A DNA stretch of 64,000 nucleotides from Chitinophaga nivalis (lineage in GTDB: Bacteria; Bacteroidota; Bacteroidia; Chitinophagales; Chitinophagaceae), in NCBI RefSeq assembly GCF_025989125.1, contig NZ_JAPDNR010000001.1, positions 7,800,087-7,864,086 of the forward strand. The letters are read 5' to 3'. The position numbers and the translations under genes are program-made. Shown here piece after piece: positions 26,137-34,153 of the stretch. How positions within the stretch are numbered: the first letter of the stretch is position 1; the number at the start of each line of letters is the position of its first letter. The notes below the pieces were generated by a model. It made no database searches. It was given only the letters and a program-made list of their open reading frames with translations, and was not told the DNA's origin.

Positions 26137-26820
26137 TTATTGAAAATAGATTAGAACAGGAATGATAGCAAATCCAATAGGAATAGCTACACCAAACACC
26201 CATACACCAATGAAGTTGATGATCCCGTTGTATTTTTTATGATTTAAGCCAAAGGTCTGACACGCGCTTTTGAAGCCGTGGATCAGGTGGAATGATAAAC
26301 CGATCATACCGATTACATACAGTACAACCAGCCAGCCTTGCTTAAATGTTTCCTGGGATACGAGGTAAAGATCCTTCAAAGGCTCCTGTATACCATCATA
26401 TGCGTGGGTGGGCATATCAGCGTAGTGAAACTTAGCCCAGAAGTTAGCCAGGTGGATAACAATAAAAATAAGGAGAATGCTTCCCATGATCGCCATCTGA
26501 CGGCTGAACCAGGAGGAGGTTTGGTTACCGGCGTTTACGGCATACTTTACCGGACGTGCGGCCCTGTTTTTGAACGTGAGCTGGAGGGCTACCACTGCAT
26601 GGAGCAGGATCACCACTTTCAGTCCCCAGGCAATAAACTGAATCAGACTGTTATGGCCCATGAAGGCTGCATAAGTGTTAAAAGCCTTGCCTTCGTCTTT
26701 GTACAACAGCTGGAAGTTACCCGCCAGGTGCACAAGAACAAAGCTGCAAAGAAACAAACCGGTAGCACCTACCAATAACTTCTTACCGATAGAGGTATTA
26801 AAGAACTGTGACCACTTCAT
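26137..26820 (-). CDS. sdhC: Succinate dehydrogenase cytochrome b subunit
   Basis: 227 residues with five predicted membrane helices, starting MKWSQFFNTSIGKKLLVGATGLFLCSFVLVH. Histidines that could hold the two b hemes lie in HLAGN (about 31), LHAVVALQL (about 74), IHLANFWAKFH (about 121) and FHLIHGFKSACQ (about 177-184). One five-helix subunit replaces separate SdhC and SdhD, as in di-heme type-B quinone reductases. First gene of sdhCAB, with a clear promoter. Confidence 0.93.
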   Translation of the reverse strand: MKWSQFFNTSIGKKLLVGATGLFLCSFVLVHLAGNFQLLYKDEGKAFNTYAAFMGHNSLIQFIAWGLKVVILLHAVVALQLTFKNRAARPVKYAVNAGNQTSSWFSRQMAIMGSILLIFIVIHLANFWAKFHYADMPTHAYDGIQEPLKDLYLVSQETFKQGWLVVLYVIGMIGLSFHLIHGFKSACQTFGLNHKKYNGIINFIGVWVFGVAIPIGFAIIPVLIYFQ

Positions 26821-26869
26821 AAGTAAAATTCTAAGCTTCCTAGTATAAAAAGATGATTGAAATGTCGGG

Positions 26870-26899
26870 CAAATTTAACGCAGGAAAAATTAAAACCAA
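26870..26899 (-). promoter_or_regulatory. Promoter of sdhCAB
   Basis: On the minus strand TTG (26897-26899), 19 nt, then TAAATTTG (26870-26877): an exact Bacteroidota -33/-7 pair, with about 43 nt of leader before sdhC. Confidence 0.75.
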
Positions 26900-27011
26900 A
26901 TGATATTTCTCATGTTTTAGCACTATACCCTCCCCTATGCATGACCAATGGTACATGAAAATCAAAGCTTCACGCATGCAATTTTTCTTTTTCCTAACCG
27001 GGAAAAGTTTT

Positions 27012-27575
27012 CTATTCGAGTCGGTTCAACATGATATTATCTATCTTATTATACAAATGTAATGGCTGATATGTTCGCCAATGTTCATCATCCAGCAGGT
27101 GGATGTAGTAATGTAATCTTGATTTCTCGAACTCCTGACGGGTCTGCACAGGCATATTCAGACTGACAATCCAGCCCCCTTCATCTTTAATATCGTCCCA
27201 CCATTCTTCATAATAACAATCATCCGAAGAATGGAAATTCATCACATTTTCCGTAATAAGGATAAATTTGACAATACCATCCGCAATCAGTACATCTATA
27301 ATATTACGTTTCAGGGTCATGATATCATTATCAATGGCATCATTCCATTCCCCGAGAAATTCTATAATGGCAAAACTAAACTGATAATCGACAAACAGGA
27401 TTTTCAGGTATAGGTTACGGGAACCAAATTCATCCCACTGCGGATGTACATAATAGTTATATACCGTATTGGAATATTCAAATTCACTGTACTCGCGCCC
27501 GTAAAACGGCGAAAGTTCGTCTTCTTCAGCGGTGTAGAGGTGCCGCCAGTTGTAATATGGCTCTATGTTATGCAT
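27012..27575 (-). CDS. Conserved small protein of unknown function
   Basis: 187 residues, acidic and rich in Tyr, Trp and Asp, with no signal peptide or membrane segment. Notable stretches are YNWRHLYTAEEDELSPFYGR at the start, LKILFVDYQFSFAIIEFLGEWNDAI (about 58-82) and YEEWWDDIKDEGGW (about 122-135). I do not recognise the family. It begins 31 nt after the murQ stop on the same strand and so may be the third gene of the sugar kinase-murQ transcript; whether it shares their pathway is unknown. Confidence 0.75.
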   Translation of the reverse strand: MHNIEPYYNWRHLYTAEEDELSPFYGREYSEFEYSNTVYNYYVHPQWDEFGSRNLYLKILFVDYQFSFAIIEFLGEWNDAIDNDIMTLKRNIIDVLIADGIVKFILITENVMNFHSSDDCYYEEWWDDIKDEGGWIVSLNMPVQTRQEFEKSRLHYYIHLLDDEHWRTYQPLHLYNKIDNIMLNRLE

Positions 27576-27606
27576 ATCTGGTTATCTATGCAAATTTCGG
27601 GTTAAA

Positions 27607-28425
27607 TCATGCTTTCACAAAATCATCTACTGCTTTTTTCACGCTGCCTGCTTTCAACAGGAGGCGCTGTGCCAGTTCATAATCTGTCAGGGAAAGTTTT
27701 TCCATGAGCATTTTCACGCCCCTGTCTACCAGTTTTTCATTACTCAGCTGCATGTTCACCATTTTATTATCTTCTACCCGGCCCAGTTGTATCATGACTG
27801 CCGTAGACACCATATTCAGTACCAGCTTTTGCGCCGTACCGCTTTTCATGCGGGTGCTCCCTGTCACAAACTCAGGTCCGACCACCACCTCTACGGGGAA
27901 GTCGGCTGCTGCCGATACCGGTGTATCCGGATTGCAACTGATGCTGCCGGTAACAATTCCTTTACTGCGGCAGGCATCCAGGGCTCCGATCACATAAGGC
28001 GTCGTACCGCTGGCAGCAATACCTACCACCACATCTTTATCTGTAATATTAAATTCCTGTAAGTCTTTCCAGCCCTGCTCCCGGTCATCTTCAGCAAACT
28101 CAACTGCCTTACGAATGGCCGCATCGCCGCCGGCAATGATGCCGATCACCAATCCATGTGGCACCCCAAAGGTAGGCGGGCACTCTGAAGCATCAACGAT
28201 GCCCAGCCGGCCGCTGGTGCCAGCACCCATATAAAATAAACGACCACCCGCCAGCATTTTGTCGGCAATGGCAGCCACCAGTTTTTCAATCTGCGGAATC
28301 GCTTTTTCCACGGCCAACGGAACCGACTGATCTTCTTTATTAATATTTGTCAGCAGCTCCTGTACACTCATTTTTTCCAGGTGCCGGTAATGAGAAGTCT
28401 GTTCCGTTACTTTTACAAATGACAT
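27607..28425 (-). CDS. murQ: N-acetylmuramic acid 6-phosphate etherase
   Basis: 272 residues. MurQ removes the lactyl ether from MurNAc-6-phosphate to give GlcNAc-6-phosphate in cell-wall recycling. It has the SIS-domain signature and the family's GRLFYMGAGTSGRLGIVDASECPPTFG (about 60-86), then GIAASGTTPYVIGAL and the GPEFVTGSTRMKSGTAQKLVLNM block (about 187-209). It sits 23 nt downstream of a BadF-type sugar kinase gene, a pairing that fits amino-sugar recycling. Confidence 0.95.
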   Translation of the reverse strand: MSFVKVTEQTSHYRHLEKMSVQELLTNINKEDQSVPLAVEKAIPQIEKLVAAIADKMLAGGRLFYMGAGTSGRLGIVDASECPPTFGVPHGLVIGIIAGGDAAIRKAVEFAEDDREQGWKDLQEFNITDKDVVVGIAASGTTPYVIGALDACRSKGIVTGSISCNPDTPVSAAADFPVEVVVGPEFVTGSTRMKSGTAQKLVLNMVSTAVMIQLGRVEDNKMVNMQLSNEKLVDRGVKMLMEKLSLTDYELAQRLLLKAGSVKKAVDDFVKA

Positions 28426-28448
28426 ATTCTTGTTCTGATTGAAAATGA

Positions 28449-29297
28449 TTAACGATGATATTCCAGCAAACCGTCCATAGGCGTACGTAGTACCTTACCC
28501 ATCGGCAGTTCATAGAGTTCGCATAGTTCTTTCAGGATATCCTGGAAATGCCAGGCGATCCCGCCGGTAAAGTGCAACGCGGTTGTCCAGCTTTCCCGGT
28601 ATTTATATATATGGCTGAAGAAGAAATCGTTCAATCCGTCTTCCAGGATGTTCTCGATCAGGAAGTGCTGCCTGTTTTCCGACAGGAAGGTAGCAAATCC
28701 GGCCAGATAGCGGTTGGCTAACGGCTTCCGGTATACGTTTTCGAGGATTTCGTCTTTATTGGTAGGGTATTTATATTCGAAACGGCTCCGTAAGTCGTCA
28801 TCAAATGTATTATAGAGATAATATTGCAATACTTTTTTCCCCAGATAAGCGCCACTGCCCTCATCTCCCAGCACATAACCCAGGCCGGGATTGTTTTTTA
28901 TGATGTTGGTACCGTCATAATAACAGGAATTGGAACCGGTACCCAGGATGCTGGCGATTCCTTCCTGACGGCCACAAAGCGCCCGTGCCGCCCCCATCAG
29001 ATCGTGCTGTACTTCTATTTCCGCAGCCGGCCATACGTTTTTGATGGCTGCCGTTACCAGCTCCGTATTTTTTTGCTGGGCCAGGCCTGTACCATAAAAA
29101 TAAACGGCTTCTACAGAAATATCGGCCGGCAATTGCGGCAACAATTCTTCCACCAGGATCGCTTTTATCTGCTCCGCAGATTGAAAATAGGGACTTACCC
29201 CCTGCGTCCTGAAAATCGGGGACGTTCCTGTACCCAGCAGGCCCCAGTCTGTTTTGGTAGATCCACTATCAGCGATCAGCTTTATTCTTTCAGCCAT
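28449..29297 (-). CDS. BadF/BadG-type amino-sugar kinase (MurK/NagK-like)
   Basis: 282 residues with the ASKHA phosphate loop DSGSTKTDWGL (about 10-20), a second nucleotide-binding region ILGTGSNSCYY (about 117-127) followed by LGDEGSGAYLGKK (about 143-155), and the adenosine motif TGGIAWHF (about 246-253). The family includes N-acetylglucosamine and N-acetylmuramic acid kinases. Because murQ, which uses MurNAc-6-phosphate, follows in the same operon, I infer that this kinase phosphorylates MurNAc and/or GlcNAc released from peptidoglycan. Confidence 0.85.
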   Translation of the reverse strand: MAERIKLIADSGSTKTDWGLLGTGTSPIFRTQGVSPYFQSAEQIKAILVEELLPQLPADISVEAVYFYGTGLAQQKNTELVTAAIKNVWPAAEIEVQHDLMGAARALCGRQEGIASILGTGSNSCYYDGTNIIKNNPGLGYVLGDEGSGAYLGKKVLQYYLYNTFDDDLRSRFEYKYPTNKDEILENVYRKPLANRYLAGFATFLSENRQHFLIENILEDGLNDFFFSHIYKYRESWTTALHFTGGIAWHFQDILKELCELYELPMGKVLRTPMDGLLEYHR

Positions 29298-29513
29298 GTC
29301 CTGTAATATATGAAATTAAAGAATCGTAAATGTTTGCACCCGATTTATGCTATTTTTGTCACAATTTAAACAAAACGGTTTCATATAAACAAATAGCCAC
29401 CCTTTTGTTTAAGCTATGATGATGGACGCAGGATGGCAGATTTCCTTCCGCCGGCTGCTTATATTACATGGTTACAGATTGGTCATATAAATTAGCGGGA
29501 TAATAATCAAATT

Positions 29514-31121
29514 ATGTCTAACAGGAAGCTGAATGTTTTTTTACCTCTTCTATTTGCAGTTGTGTTAGCCCTGGGTATGTTCCTGGGACATAAAATGCCG
29601 GGGTCTAATACCGGTGGCGCTACTGTATTTTTCACGAAGCCCAGCCGGGGTGCCTTACAGGAAGTAATGGACCTCATCAAAGCGAAGTATGTAGATTCAC
29701 TCAATACCGATGATTTACAACAGGAAGCCATCGAAGGCCTCCTCGCCCATCTCGATCCTCACTCCATTTATATTCCACCAGCGCAGCTGCAACAGGTGAA
29801 TGAAGATATGGATGGCAATTTTGAAGGAATCGGGGTAGAATTCAATATTGTGGCAGATACCGTAAATGTGATCAGCGTATTGAGCGGCGGCCCCTCCGAA
29901 GCGGCCGGCGTACAAAGTGGCGACAAAATCCTTAAAGTGAATGACAGCGTGGTAGCCGGTAACGGTATTACCCCTGAAAAAATCCGCAAGCTGCTGCGCG
30001 GGCCAGCCGGCTCTGTGGTGAACACCACTATGCTCCGGCAGCAAAAAGCGATCAAAATCCCTATCAAGAGAGATGTGATTCCTTTGTACAGCATCGATGC
30101 CAGCTACATGGCGGCTCCCGGTGTCGGCTATATCAAAATCAGCAAATTCTCCGCTACTACCTACGATGAATTTATGAAGGCGATCCGCACACTGGATAAA
30201 CAAGGCATGAAGAAACTGGTTATTGACCTCCGGCAGAACCCGGGCGGTTACATGGACGCAGCTACCCGTATTGCCGATGAACTGCTGGAAGACAATAAAC
30301 TCATCCTGTATACCAAAGGCAAGGACTATCCGCGTGCTGACTATAAAACCAAACGGCCGGGCCTTTTTGAAAGAGGCGCCCTGGCAGTACTGACCGATGA
30401 AGGCTCTGCCTCTGCCAGCGAAATTCTGGCTGGCGCTATCCAGGACTGGGATCGTGGTACCGTTATCGGTCGTCGTACTTTTGGAAAAGGACTGGTACAG
30501 GAACAATATGACCTCGACAACGGTGGCGCCCTCCGCCTGACCGTAGCCCGTTATTATATTCCTTCCGGCAGAAGCATCCAGAAACCTTATGATAAAGGAC
30601 GCGCCAATTATGAAGACGACATCGTAGAGCGTTACCATCACGGTGAAATGCTGAATAAAGACAGTATCCGGATTACCGATACCATTCCATATAAAACCAG
30701 CAAAGGCCGGCGCGTATATGGCGGCGGTGGTATCACACCAGACCTCTTCATTCCTTTTGATACCAGCCGTTTCACACCGGCACTCACGGCTATCTATACA
30801 CGTAATAGCTTCAGCAATTTTGCCTATCGCTATTATACTACTCACCGCGAGGCTTTCAAACAATATAAAGATGCCTCCGATTTCGTGAAACAATTCCAGA
30901 CCAGCAATGAGTTACTGAATGAATTCAAGGCCTATGCAAAAACAGACAGCATCCCTGGTCTGGATCGCCTGAACGCACATGATGAACAGGAAATCAGAAC
31001 AAGGATCAAAGCAATGCTGGCCCGCCAGCTGTACAGGACAGAAGGCTTCTATGAAACCATCAATGCTACCGATCCTATGGTGAAGAAAGCGGTGGAAGTA
31101 GTAGAACAGGAGAAAGATTAA
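29514..31121 (+). CDS. S41 C-terminal-processing protease (CtpA-like)
   Basis: 535 residues. One N-terminal membrane segment (LNVFLPLLFAVVLALGMFLG) anchors it to the periplasmic side. A PDZ domain follows (about 105-185, FEGIGVEFNIVADTVNVISV...GVQSGDKILKVND), then the protease domain with Ser300 in DEGSASASEIL and Lys325 in TFGKGLVQ, the 25-residue Ser-Lys spacing of the family. It should trim or degrade envelope proteins from their C-terminus. It converges on a second S41 protease, Prc, 0.7 kb away. Confidence 0.92.
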   Translation: MSNRKLNVFLPLLFAVVLALGMFLGHKMPGSNTGGATVFFTKPSRGALQEVMDLIKAKYVDSLNTDDLQQEAIEGLLAHLDPHSIYIPPAQLQQVNEDMDGNFEGIGVEFNIVADTVNVISVLSGGPSEAAGVQSGDKILKVNDSVVAGNGITPEKIRKLLRGPAGSVVNTTMLRQQKAIKIPIKRDVIPLYSIDASYMAAPGVGYIKISKFSATTYDEFMKAIRTLDKQGMKKLVIDLRQNPGGYMDAATRIADELLEDNKLILYTKGKDYPRADYKTKRPGLFERGALAVLTDEGSASASEILAGAIQDWDRGTVIGRRTFGKGLVQEQYDLDNGGALRLTVARYYIPSGRSIQKPYDKGRANYEDDIVERYHHGEMLNKDSIRITDTIPYKTSKGRRVYGGGGITPDLFIPFDTSRFTPALTAIYTRNSFSNFAYRYYTTHREAFKQYKDASDFVKQFQTSNELLNEFKAYAKTDSIPGLDRLNAHDEQEIRTRIKAMLARQLYRTEGFYETINATDPMVKKAVEVVEQEKD

Positions 31122-31143
31122 TAAGAATATACTGATATCACGC

Positions 31144-31213
31144 TTACGCATGGCGGATAAGATGTACGCGAAGCCGATTCGCTTTTATCTTATCTGCCAT
31201 GCGTATTTTTTTT
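31144..31213 (+). terminator. Terminator of the CtpA-like gene
   Basis: TACGCATGGCGGATAAGAT (31145-31163) pairs with 31187-31205 (18 of 19, one G-U) and eight Ts follow. Its arm is 17/19 identical to the arm of the prc terminator at 31773-31791. Confidence 0.88.
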
Positions 31214-31374
31214 GCCTATCCCTTATCCGGATAACCTGTTCTCTTTTTTGACGGTACATCTGCATGAAATCTCAACTATCACTATTACTGACAGTATGAA
31301 TGCATAAATAGTTTGGGAAATTATTAGCTGGGTGTAGGATACCAACAGGGAAGTTGGTGGGGAAACGATCTCAA

Positions 31375-31399
31375 AAAAGTGGCCCGCCCAGGGCGGGCC
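31375..31399 (-). terminator. Terminator of the candidate small gene
   Basis: The perfect palindrome GGCCCGCCC-A-GGGCGGGCC (31381-31399) is followed on the minus strand by AC and six Ts. It starts 7 nt after the stop codon of the 27-codon frame. Confidence 0.7.
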
Positions 31400-31406
31400 T
31401 AAAAAC

Positions 31407-31490
31407 TTATTTCTTTCTCTTAATCCAGCAGAGTTTGAATTTTATCCAACCTCCAAAGATTAAACTAATGCTTAGTTTTTTCTTTGCCAT
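31407..31490 (-). CDS. Candidate 27-residue cationic peptide
   Basis: ATG at 31490, stop at 31407. The peptide begins MAKKKLSISLIFGGW and ends IKFKLCWIKRKK: a hydrophobic core with two Trp between Lys-rich ends, nine positive and no negative charges. A strong terminator lies 7 nt after the stop and a consensus -7 box about 200 nt upstream, so a short transcript of roughly 300 nt is plausible. Size and charge resemble membrane-active toxin or signalling peptides, but I recognise no family, and a frame of this length can arise by chance. Confidence 0.35.
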   Translation of the reverse strand: MAKKKLSISLIFGGWIKFKLCWIKRKK

Positions 31491-31686
31491 TGCTTGTAGT
31501 TTAGGCCTCTCATTCCGAATTTCTGGGAAGTTCGGTTTCAACCCATGACGCTATTAACAAGCTATTAAAGTCACTATCTGAACATCGCCATGTCATCCCC
31601 CTACGGGTGCGTGGTAAAATTACTCCGGTCAACTACCTCCCCTGGGATTCGTCAACTACTGGCGACTGGGCCTAAAAATGGCAACA

Positions 31687-31694
31687 CAAAATTA
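31687..31694 (-). promoter_or_regulatory. -7 box possibly driving the small transcript
   Basis: The minus strand reads TAATTTTG, an exact TAnnTTTG; no TTG is seen at -33. It would start an RNA near 31680 running to the terminator at 31375. Confidence 0.4.
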
Positions 31695-31763
31695 TAAAAA
31701 AAACGATACTCCCTATAATTTCCGGACGTTGTTCGTGATAAAAAAACAGGTGCTCATCTACCT

Positions 31764-31815
31764 AAAAAAAATTACGCATGGTGGAAAAGATAATTATCTT
31801 CTTCACCATGCGTAA
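31764..31815 (-). terminator. Terminator of prc
   Basis: TTACGCATGGTG... at 31772 pairs with CACCATGCGTAA ending at 31815, with only a few internal mismatches, and is followed on the minus strand by seven Ts. Confidence 0.88.
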
Positions 31816-31835
31816 TACGTATACTTTAACGCCTG

Positions 31836-33956
31836 TTACTGCGCTTTCCGCTGCATTTTAGGTAAGGACTGTACAATCAGATCATTCATCACATTCACCG
31901 CTTCATCGAGGTAAATGTCTTTGGTTCTGATTTTCAGCCAGTCTTTGTTGCGGGCGATTTTAGTAGAGTCGTTACCCAGTTTGTCCATATCAGCTTTAAT
32001 ATTGACAATGCTGAGTTCTTTTACTTTATCATTCACAGCATCGTACTTTTTCAGTGCAGCTGTATTGGTTTTCTGTTCTGCTTTATACGTCTGCAGATTC
32101 AGGGAATAAGTTTCCTGTTTCTCCAGTTTCTTTAAGGTAGTCAGATTTTCGTTCAGCAGTTTGAAAGCAGGACTGCCCGCCATTCTTTTTTCGCTGTTCT
32201 TTTTCAGTGACTCTGTATTTACCGGATTATACCAGGGGGTAAATGCCGCCCGTGGAATTTCATCCCATACCAGTGCATCACTGTCTTTACGTTCTGCTAC
32301 TTCGTAGTAAGGATCTGGTAATACGATATCAGATGCTACACCTTTCAGCTGAGTAGAACCACCGTTGGCACGATAGAATTTCTGCTGGGTGAGTTTCAGG
32401 GCGCCGAGGCTGCCACCGTCTTTTACCGGATAAAAATCATCCAGGTTGAAGAGGCGCTGTACGGTGCCTTTACCGAATGTTTGCGTGCTACCGATAACCA
32501 CGGCACGTTTATAATCCTGCATGGCAGCGGCCAGGATCTCAGATGCAGAAGCACTGTATTCATTAACCATGATCGCCAGCGGACCATCGTATTGTACATT
32601 TTTATCGCGGTCGCGCAGTACTACGGCGTCGCCGCCTCTGGAACGTACCTGTACCACCGGACCTTCCGGAATAAACAGGCCGGCCATCTGCACTACATCC
32701 TGCAGGGAACCACCGCCATTAAAGCGCAGGTCGAGGATGATACCTTCTACTTTTTCTGCTTTTAGTTTAGCTACTTCGCGGGCTACGTCTTCCGCGCTGC
32801 GGGCGCCGTTGCGGTCGTTGAAGTCGGCATAGAACTCAGGCAGGTAGATATAGCCAATTTTATGTTGACCATTGATGATGGCAGATTTTGCAAAGGTTTC
32901 TTCTGTTACGATTTCATCGCGGATGATGGTAATATCTTTGGTAGTACCATCCACGCTTTTCACAGTGAGTTTCACCGGAGAACCTTTTTTACCGCGGATC
33001 AGTTTTACCGCATCTTCTACCGGATAACCGGTAATGTCTACTGGTTCTTTATCGCCCTGGGCTACTTTCTGGATGACATCATTTGCTTTCAGTTGTCCCT
33101 GTTTCCAGCTTGGACTACCAGTAACGATGCTAACTACTTTAATACGATCTCCTTCTTCTTTCAGCTGTGCACCGATACCAAAAAACTTACCGGCCATCTG
33201 TTCTTCAAATGCTCTTTTTTCATCTGGTGGGAAGTAGTCGGTATGCGGGTCCATAGTAGTGGTGATCGCATTTACATACAGGTTGAAACGATCGTTATCA
33301 TTCTGTCTGTTTTTAAGGCGTTCAAAGTAGCGGTCGTACAGTTGTTTTACTTTTGTACGGGCTTCCACTTCCAGTTCTGCATCGGTTTTCACTTTTACAC
33401 TGTCCTTGCTTTTATCTTTTTCCCGGATATCCTGCAGGTCTGTCAGTTTTTCCAGGGTACGATATTTCAATACTTTTCTCCAGGATTCTTTCCGTGCATT
33501 TTCATCCACCGGATAATCCAGTTTTTCCGGATCCAATGTTACTTTTTCTTCTGCGGTGAAATCGAACGGTTTGGAAAGAATTTCCGGATAAATAGCTGCC
33601 GCTTCTGCTACTCTTTGTTTGATCAGCGCATTGATATTACGGAAACAATCGAGGGGAGCCCCTTTCAGTTCGTCGTCAATGTGTGTAGACAAAGGCATTA
33701 ATTTCTGGACGTCTGTTTTGAGGAAGAATTTCTTCTCGGTATCCAGGCTGCGTAAGTACTTATTAAAAACTTCTTTCGAAAATTTGTCGTCAATTTCCTT
33801 CGGTTGATAATGCCCTTCTTTCAGCATCTGGCCAACCAGGTTCATGATCACCTCATAACGACCCGGGGGTTCGTCGTTATGTCCCATTTTATTAAAAGCC
33901 AGCACGCCTGCGGAGATGCTGAGGAGCACAACCGGTATAATCACTTTCAGTCTCAT
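31836..33956 (-). CDS. prc: Tail-specific protease Prc (S41)
   Basis: 706 residues, the length of the E. coli Prc/Tsp class rather than the shorter CtpA class. A signal segment (IIPVVLLSISAGVLAF) leads to a long N-terminal helical domain (about 30-230), a PDZ domain (about 240-330, GIGAQLKEEGDRIKVVSIV), the protease core with the nucleophile in NEYSASASEIL and the lysine in TFGKGTVQ, and a C-terminal helical domain (about 560-690) typical of Prc. It degrades misfolded or tagged periplasmic proteins and trims penicillin-binding or lipoproteins in known species. It has its own promoter. Confidence 0.94.
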   Translation of the reverse strand: MRLKVIIPVVLLSISAGVLAFNKMGHNDEPPGRYEVIMNLVGQMLKEGHYQPKEIDDKFSKEVFNKYLRSLDTEKKFFLKTDVQKLMPLSTHIDDELKGAPLDCFRNINALIKQRVAEAAAIYPEILSKPFDFTAEEKVTLDPEKLDYPVDENARKESWRKVLKYRTLEKLTDLQDIREKDKSKDSVKVKTDAELEVEARTKVKQLYDRYFERLKNRQNDNDRFNLYVNAITTTMDPHTDYFPPDEKRAFEEQMAGKFFGIGAQLKEEGDRIKVVSIVTGSPSWKQGQLKANDVIQKVAQGDKEPVDITGYPVEDAVKLIRGKKGSPVKLTVKSVDGTTKDITIIRDEIVTEETFAKSAIINGQHKIGYIYLPEFYADFNDRNGARSAEDVAREVAKLKAEKVEGIILDLRFNGGGSLQDVVQMAGLFIPEGPVVQVRSRGGDAVVLRDRDKNVQYDGPLAIMVNEYSASASEILAAAMQDYKRAVVIGSTQTFGKGTVQRLFNLDDFYPVKDGGSLGALKLTQQKFYRANGGSTQLKGVASDIVLPDPYYEVAERKDSDALVWDEIPRAAFTPWYNPVNTESLKKNSEKRMAGSPAFKLLNENLTTLKKLEKQETYSLNLQTYKAEQKTNTAALKKYDAVNDKVKELSIVNIKADMDKLGNDSTKIARNKDWLKIRTKDIYLDEAVNVMNDLIVQSLPKMQRKAQ

Positions 33957-33989
33957 ATGTATCTCAATTGAACTTAACTGTTGTCAAAT

Positions 33990-33997
33990 CAAATATA
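33990..33997 (-). promoter_or_regulatory. -7 box of prc
   Basis: The minus strand reads TATATTTG, an exact TAnnTTTG, 33 nt ahead of the prc start codon. Confidence 0.55.
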
Positions 33998-34153
33998 AAA
34001 TAAAATCATCCGCCGCTGACGGAATTTATTTCCTTTTAACAAAAAATTGGGCCAAACGGAATCCGCAGCAGATATACGGCTGCTACCACCGGGCCAGAAG
34101 GTACCGGTTCCGTGCTGCTGGCTACCCGCAAGGAACCGGAAGGATGCAGCGTA

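Larger units (their letters stand above)
31214..31763. other. 550-bp accessory-looking segment between two near-identical hairpins
   Basis: This stretch separates two convergent protease genes and is flanked by copies of the same palindromic terminator arm. It holds a candidate 27-codon gene with its own terminator on the minus strand (31375-31490), a consensus -7 box (31687-31694, minus), and on the plus strand a 56-codon open stretch without start codon (31505-31675). No transposase or terminal inverted repeat of a known element is recognised. Confidence 0.5.

Noticed and set aside
29351..29358. TATTTTTG as the promoter of the CtpA-like gene
   Set aside because: It is an exact -7 match but lies 155 nt before the start codon and has no TTG at a suitable distance; left unassigned.
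29715..30893. 392-codon open frame on the minus strand inside the CtpA-like gene
   Set aside because: It is antisense to a well-supported protease with PDZ and Ser-Lys motifs; its translation is Cys/Phe/Ile-rich without recognisable domains, as expected of a shadow frame.
31381..31399. GC-rich perfect palindrome as a REP element or CRISPR repeat
   Set aside because: Only one copy in the window, followed by a T-run on the minus strand; a terminator explains it better.
34104..34139. CCGGTTCC/GGAACCGG stem-loop after the sugar dehydrogenase gene as a terminator
   Set aside because: The 20-nt loop and lack of a T-run on the minus strand make it unconvincing.
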